DNA from: Brachionus koreanus
Taxonomy: Eukaryota; Rotifera; Eurotatoria; Ploima; Brachionidae
Reading direction: 5' to 3'
Length of the DNA stretch: 64,000 nucleotides
Assembly (NCBI GenBank): GCA_016987375.1
Contig: PJRA01000196.1
Location: 1,645,619 to 1,709,618 of the forward strand
Each line of letters begins with the position of its first letter. Position 1 is the first letter of the stretch. Made by a program: the position numbers and the translations under genes. Below, one piece after another: positions 58,820 to 64,000 of this stretch. Below the pieces are notes generated by a model. That model saw only the letters and a program-made list of their open reading frames with translations. It was not told where the DNA came from and searched no databases.

Positions 58820-59945
58820 TTTTTTAACAATTGTTTCTAATGAAACATTGTTTAATTGCTATCCAAAAGCAGCGAATTCATCTAGTACAGATTTTTGGAT
58901 GAAATTTCTACTAGCTCCGATGTCCAAAAATATTCAAATTAATATAAAATGGAATTTGTTAAGACTAGAATCGTATAAAGAATGTAAATAAAGTTTGTTT
59001 TTATTTATTTTAGGATCAGGAATCGGATCAGAGCAGAAATTTCTTACTGCTTCTGATTTTTCAACCTCCTCTAAATTATCAAAATTATTCCTTCTTTTCT
59101 AATTCGGACAATTATATTGAATGTGCCCAATCTAGCTACAAAGAAAGCACCATCTAGAAGTAACCGGTTTCTTATTTTGAGTTCGCTCTTGACTAAAACT
59201 TCCTTTTCCCTTGCCATCGACCCATTCGCGATAACTTTGATTCTCCGGTTTTGCTTAGGCTTTCTTTATTTGCATCATTAATTTTTAACTCACAATTCAT
59301 GATTTTACCGTTCAATTTATTTAACTGACTCATGATTACACTAGCTGCTTTTTCCCACTTATCCGCCACAGCGAGAAAAGAAATTGTGGGTACGCTGATA
59401 TCTAACCTCGGTGATTCAGTAGCCATTAAAAGTTTTATTGTTTTTAGATTTTTTGGAAGATTTGGCGCGGTACAATTGCTCGCTTTCATATTGCCTGGCA
59501 TATTTTATTGCTTTCTCCAAATTGACAGGTTGACGAGACTTAACGAGCACTGCTAGGTCATTGGGAGGGCCTCTTATAAAGTATTCAACATAAAGCATAT
59601 TTGCACAAAGTCCGTTTATACATTAGTAAACGATCTGGACCACTTCAACTACTCTTTTTCCAAATATTGGTTAGATTCATTCGGATCTTTCCATAATTTA
59701 TTGAGTTCCTCCCTTGGATCCTTGGATTTTAGGTTACCAAAAACATTCTTTAATTCCGCGATCAATTTTCCGCAGGTATCAGCCTTGCCTGAAGGTAATT
59801 TTCGAATTAGATTTTTAGCTCGACCCTCCAAAAGACTCTTCAAAACAGCTTATTTATTACCTTCATCGGTTACCCTATATGTCTAAGCTAGAAATTCTTC
59901 CAGTCATTGTTCAACATCCTCATTTTCCTCACTGCTTTTGGATAC
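58820..59945 (-). mobile_element. Ty3/Gypsy copy B: gag and half protease
   Basis: Gag pieces at 59843-59649 (EGRAKNLIRKLPSG), 59598-59416 (REEL-type region, then YARQYESEQLYRAK) and 59501-59193; a CCHC-like zinc knuckle follows near 59150-59100, then the retropepsin start FLDIGASRNFI near 58950. The protease breaks off at about 58825. Many stops. Confidence 0.75.
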
Positions 59946-60170
59946 CAATTGAACAATGTTTCATTAGAAACAAATGTTAAAATGTTAAAATACAAATAGT
60001 CGATGGGACTTTTATTGATGTTGAGGAAGAAGTCCAATTATATGTCTATATTCACCAAGACCCTTACCTTGTTACACTTCTGATCATGGAAGAAATTAAT
60101 TATGATTTTATCTTAGGGATGGAGTTTATTTTAAAATATAATATATCTTCTATCCAATTACGATAATAAT
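59930..60170 (+). mobile_element. Ty3/Gypsy protease half in inverted orientation
   Basis: Plus strand reads VDGTFIDVEEEVQLYVYIH then INYDFILGMEFILKY, the second half of a retropepsin (ILG-DFL motif). Its first 48 bases (59932-59979) inversely match 58825-58872 at 45 of 48 positions. It abuts the minus-strand gag, so this is an inverted junction. Confidence 0.75.
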
Positions 60171-60880
60171 ACTCTAAGGTTTAAAATTGATCAAAATCTT
60201 AATTTTTTAAAGCTTGCCTGTAGTATCTCATTAGTTTAAAAAAAAAACATTTACTATTAAAAGACTTTACTATCTTTCTTTATAGTGGTAAGGAAAACTA
60301 AATTTTATTTTAATTTTATTTTTTGCATTAGTATTCTTTTTGCACCGAAAATATGTAATTGAGAGAAATTTTTATTAAAAAAGCCATTAAAAATCTTTTG
60401 ATCTTGTTTATTTAAATTTCGATTGAAAAACGGATGTAAAAATTGATCGGATTAAAATTGGTATTGATTGGTATAATAAAAATATTCTTTATTCGTTTGA
60501 TTTTTGTTTTATTTTCTCGTCAAAATGTTTAATTGATCTAGACATATTGTGCGGAACTTTCTGTTGTTTAAATAGTTTATTTATTTTATCCTATGTAAAA
60601 ATCATTATTTTTATTCGAAAAAGACTAAGTAAATTTAAGATATTAAGCAATGAACTTGGATCTTTGATACCGAACATTTGAATTTTTGTTTCTGAAACTA
60701 GTTTAACGATATGATTGAACTCTTTATATGTTCTGTTTTCAAAACTGATTGAAGGGTAAATAGGCTTTCCATACATTAAAGAATATTATCCTAGATGATA
60801 GCAATGTATTCATCCGAACTCACCGTTGAATTGTTTGAAGTTTAATACCGCAGTTTTGATAGGTTTGATAAATTAAATAT
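60171..60880. other. Spacer between Gypsy copies
   Basis: AT-rich. The 61-codon minus frame at 60591-60776 has no recognisable motif. Confidence 0.4.
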
Positions 60881-60886
60881 AAAAGA

Positions 60887-62010
60887 TTAAATATAAAGTA
60901 TAAAAGATTTAATTATCTTATATTTTGATATTTTAGACAATTTAAATGTCTCTTTTCGTGATTCCGAATTGTTTTTAGCTAGTTTAAAATATTTAACAGC
61001 TAAGCTAGCGAATGGGCAGCTAATAAAATTGTTCGCTATTGTGTTTTGAAAGATATCGGCTGCGCTATTTATTCCAAAGTTCATCCTCTTATATTGGAAA
61101 AGACCAATATGTGTTGAGAAGACAGTTTTATACCTGGGCTCTGGATGAAGTTCGAGTTGGTGGTAACCTGATAGTAGATCAATTTTTGACAAGTGTTTTG
61201 CACCATTCTAGTCACAGACTAAGTCATCGATCGTGGGGGTCACATGTCTTTCTCGAACGATTGCTTGGTTTGCTCGTCTCATGTCAATACAGATCCTTAT
61301 CTCATCAGGTCTACCAGGTTTAGGGACAACGTCAATTTGTGAGACCTAACCCGTGCACTGGTTCAATGACATCCATTTGAATCATTTTGGTGATTTCATG
61401 TTCAACTTTCTGCCGGAGCACGTGATTATTTATGTGGAGCTTGATTTGTATCCATTTAATCTTGCCAATCGATTCCATAAAAACATCTGGGTACTTGTCA
61501 TCGAGGTAAATGTTACACGCTATTTTGACTAATCCTAGTTGTTCCAGAGTTTCTAAGCCTAGAATGCAGCCAAATTTTCCCTCCATAATTGCAAATTCAG
61601 ATTTTAGTACTTGATTTTGATCTCCAACTACAGTTTCAAAAATACCAAGAATGCTCAAGCAAGTTTTTGATCCATATCCAAATACTCGAGTATTAACACT
61701 AGAAGCACCAAGCATTTTTTCACGTTTTTTTAATTTGAAATTATTTTATAATAAAAACTATAACAATTTTATTAAGTAATATTATTTTTAAAGAAAATTT
61801 TAAATTCTACATAAATCAAAAAAGATATATTTATTTCAAAAATCCATTCAAAAGATACGATGATTTAAAAAATTTTAAAACGAGTCATTTTGACTCGTTT
61901 GGTGCTTCTAGTGTTAAAGGGTTTTATTTTTACCTTGTGATAGCTAAGAGATTCAAACCTGTACTGATCAATAATGTTGAGAGTAATTCCATGGTCAATC
62001 AAAAAGTTAA
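60887..62010 (-). mobile_element. Ty3/Gypsy copy A (Mag-like): protease and RT, broken
   Basis: Protease region FLIDHGITLNIID near 62005 (Asp kept, the usual T-G-A changed), then FGYGSKTCLSILGIFE and the RT from YPDVF through EITKMIQMDVIEP, RICIDMRRANQAI, SKIDLLSGYHQLELHPE and YKRMNFGINSAADIFQ. A frameshift near 61330 and a stop near 61215 break it. It is cut off before the catalytic Y-x-DD motif, near 61020. A MITE splits the protease region. Confidence 0.85.
61697..61913. mobile_element. piggyBac-type MITE (217 bp) inside Gypsy copy A
   Basis: TTAA on both sides (61693-61696, 61914-61917); terminal inverted repeats begin CACTAGAAGCACCAA. Interior AT-rich, no ORF. The Gypsy frame continues across the site when the element and one TTAA are left out, so it landed in an existing copy. 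Confidence 0.85.
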
Positions 62011-62199
62011 CTTCTGAGTGAAGCATCTTGGTTTTGACAAACCCTTTTTTGACGCCTTTTATTTTTACTGAGAAGGCGTTTTCTTCTTCATGATCATCAT
62101 AATTTGATTCATTTTCTACGTTGTTTACTTGACGCTGATCCTGTAGTGACGGTGAAGTCGGCTGTGTATTTTCTAGGATTGATTTGGAACTCTTAGATG

Positions 62200-62891
62200 T
62201 GAAATGTCATGATCTACAGACTCTGGATAAATGGTTCAATTTGTGACAAAGATTGCATTCTTTACCTTTAGCTGGACACGGTTTTTCAGAGTGAGGGTTT
62301 TCATATTCACAAAGCCCGCAAGTTCTTGGTAGTTGTCCGCATTGATAGAAAGTTTTAGACTGGTTATTTTGGTAATGGCGGTTTCGGTGGTATGGACTTG
62401 GTCTTTGTTTTAACTTTTTGAAAACTCTGTTTACCTGTTCGTTATTGTCATTATTTATGGTTTTATTCACTTATTCAAGAGTTCTACCGATGTTTATTGC
62501 TTGTGTGAGATTGATATTTTCTGTAAACATTATTTGTGTACGGAGAGAGTTAGAGTTAGAATGGTCAGTTATCTGAGAGAGGATCTCATCGCCCGTGATT
62601 ATGAATTGGCAACCTGACGCGGCTTCTCCGAGTCTCTCAACAAATGGATCGATCGTTTCGATTGCATGTTGTTTCATGTTTCTGAATATTGAGATATGGT
62701 ATTTCCGACTGTGACTGGGTTGGAAGTTGTCTTAAGCTTATCAATTATTGTCTTGTAGTCATCTCTGTCTTCTTTTAGGTTGCAGTAGATGGTGTAAGTT
62801 CTCGATCCCATTAAGTGAGTGAGATGAGCTTTTATTATTTTCCTTTTGGATGATCAAGCTCGGAGTCGAATGAAGTGATTTTTGGATCCAT
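62200..62891 (-). mobile_element. Ty3/Gypsy copy A: gag
   Basis: Starts MDPKITSF at about 62891. SRTYTIYCNLKEDRDDYKTI, then FVERLGEAASGCQF and EILSQITDHS follow, ending in a zinc-knuckle region with CNLCHKLNHLSRVC (C-x2-C-x4-H-x4-C). Frameshifts near 62690 and 62470. Mag-like in character. Confidence 0.8.
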
Positions 62892-62907
62892 TTTTTTTTG
62901 TTTTTTC

Positions 62908-62918
62908 GTCGCCAGATG
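62908..62918 (-). other. Probable primer-binding site of Gypsy copy A
   Basis: TGGCGACGA just upstream of gag (minus strand, approximate position) is complementary to a tRNA 3' end of the form TCGTCGCCA, as in Ser-tRNA. The flanking LTR boundaries could not be set because no second LTR is seen. Confidence 0.4.
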
Positions 62919-63123
62919 TGGTTTTTTGGAGAGATTTTTGTTTTATTAGTTTATTTTCTAAAAAAATTTTAAGAAGAAAAGACCTCTTTAAATATTTAAA
63001 ACGCTGGCTTAGATAGTTGCCGAGTCGGGCGTGTTTAAAGTTTAGCTAAAATCATTGCTTGAATAAGCCAAAGAGAGAGAAGTTGAGAGGGTGTGTGTTT
63101 GATGTGCTTTCAAGAGTTTTTGT

Positions 63124-63453
63124 TTAGTAAACATTATTTTGTTTAGTACAATATAAAAGTTTAACAAAAGATAAAATAAGAGTAATGTTTTCACATCTTG
63201 AAAGCATGAGGTCATGTGACATCACAGTTTTTGGGCAGTTATTAATTTTTGCAAGAATCATTTTTAGTAACTTCAAAAAATAATTTATTGTTTGTAAGCA
63301 CAAACTATGTTTTAGTTTTAGCGAATGAATAGCCATGTAAAAATCAACATTAGATCCCTCAAATATATAATTTTTGTCAAAAAAATCTTTTAAAAAAAAC
63401 TTTTTGATTAGGCTCATTTTCAATTTTATTTTATAAAATTGATTTTGTTTCAA
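63124..63453 (-). CDS. Hypothetical 109-residue frame
   Basis: Open frame with moderately balanced composition (NYIFEGSNVDFYMAIHSLKL, NNCPKTVMSHDLMLSRCENI). No family recognised. It lies just downstream of a possible exon at 63607-63464 and might belong to the same gene, but the junction is unclear. Confidence 0.25.
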   Translation of the reverse strand: MKQNQFYKIKLKMSLIKKFFLKDFFDKNYIFEGSNVDFYMAIHSLKLKHSLCLQTINYFLKLLKMILAKINNCPKTVMSHDLMLSRCENITLILSFVKLLYCTKQNNVY

Positions 63454-63463
63454 GTATCAAAAC

Positions 63464-63607
63464 CTGATCAATGATGGCATTATTTTGGCCTATTTCCATG
63501 TCATAAGAATTATCATTCTGTTGGATTTGTAGATCGTATAATCTTTGATTGTCAATATTATCGCTGATAATTTCCATTTTTTTTCTCAAATCACGATAAT
63601 TATTATT
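63464..63607 (-). CDS. Possible exon of an unidentified gene
   Basis: Bounded by an AG acceptor (AATTTAG) and a GT donor (CAG-GTTTTG), exactly 48 codons, phase 0 at both ends: DLRKKMEIISDNIDNQRLYD, then LQIQQNDNSYDMEIGQNNAI. Polar and coding-like for this AT-rich DNA. If the donor is not used, the frame ends 10 codons later. No family recognised. Confidence 0.35.
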
Positions 63608-63854
63608 CTAAATTAAAAACGATATAAAAATTTTTTTTGATTAACAGGTCTAAAGAAAAGCTCTATTTTTAAGGTAATTTTTTAAAACAAATCATTTTTT
63701 TTTAATTTTTAATTTTGATTATTGCACAAAATAAAATTAGCTTAACTCTAGATATTAAAATTAAACTATAATATTTTTCCTTTAATTGTTTATTTTTTTT
63801 AAATATTAATTAATTTAATTTTCACTAATATAAAGTCTATTTATCAAGCCAACA

Positions 63855-64000
63855 TACGCTCAATAAGTCATTGTTGGATCATATTTGAATTGATGTTATG
63901 GCACTTTTTGACAATTGCCACAATTGAAGTGCTGAATACATTGTCAAAAAGTGCCATAACATTAATTCAAATATGATCCAACAATGACTTATTGAGCGTA
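63855..64000. repeat. Near-perfect palindrome, 61-bp arms
   Basis: Arms 63855-63915 and 63940-64000 are reverse complements with one mismatch, starting TACGCTCAATAAGTCATTG, around a 24-nt loop. The right arm ends exactly at the window edge, so the true length and any target duplication are unknown. It may be a MITE, the tip of a larger transposon or a hairpin RNA source. Confidence 0.9.

Noticed and set aside
1..64000. CRISPR array, operon, riboswitch or bacterial origin
   Set aside because: Introns, metazoan gene families and LINE/Gypsy relics show a eukaryotic genome; no regularly spaced repeats with unique spacers are seen.
1..64000. tRNA or rRNA genes
   Set aside because: I found no cloverleaf with A/B boxes or rRNA-like blocks by eye; a covariance search could overturn this.

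Overview
The window is eukaryotic: genes are split by short (about 45-70 nt) GT-AG introns, the DNA is very AT-rich, and decayed transposons fill most long introns and gaps. The genes are metazoan (Nab corepressor, CNK scaffold, heparan-sulfate 6-O-sulfotransferase-like, DBH/MOXD-type copper monooxygenase, secreted Ly6/EGF/ShKT protein, trypsins). Composition, intron size and gene content fit a small protostome; a monogonont rotifer is my best guess, but this is inference and no marker gene settles it.

Layout. 800-2222 (-): mitochondrial-type arginyl-tRNA synthetase whose 3' end is not visible. 3680-5700 (+): LINE split by a hAT-like MITE. 5777-8021 (-): trypsin with long stalk and C-terminal membrane anchor. 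9541-14678 (-): MOXD-like monooxygenase with two DOMON domains and a repeat-filled 2.7 kb intron. 16522-19160 (-): Nab-type corepressor with an extra bipartite helix-turn-helix between NCD1 and NCD2; about 5 kb upstream holds no gene I can see. 24250-25260: LINE and foldback remnants. 25672-27810 (-): secreted Ly6 + EGF/ShKT mosaic. 27811-33700: noncoding with MITEs and a mariner relic. 33750-43040 (+): CNK scaffold (SAM-CRIC-PDZ-PH) with a possible early-terminating alternative exon. 44390-45385 (-): intronless HS6ST-like protein lacking the PAPS loop. 45500-48510: LINE split by a pogo-like element, a trypsin exon fragment and a mariner relic. 49105-50006: inverted duplication of the 5' end of a small secreted beta-helix gene. 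51589-55325 (+): second membrane-anchored trypsin with an altered specificity pocket. 55540-62891: LINE tails and two rearranged Ty3/Gypsy copies, one carrying a piggyBac-type MITE. 63855-64000: a near-perfect 61-bp-arm palindrome at the window edge.

The genes do not form an operon or pathway. The shared theme is secreted or surface proteins (two anchored proteases, Ly6/EGF/ShKT protein, monooxygenase, sulfotransferase, beta-helix protein) next to two regulatory/scaffold genes (Nab, CNK). All multi-exon models were built by hand from splice sites and reading phase; each full-length model closes in frame, but none has been checked against transcripts or databases.
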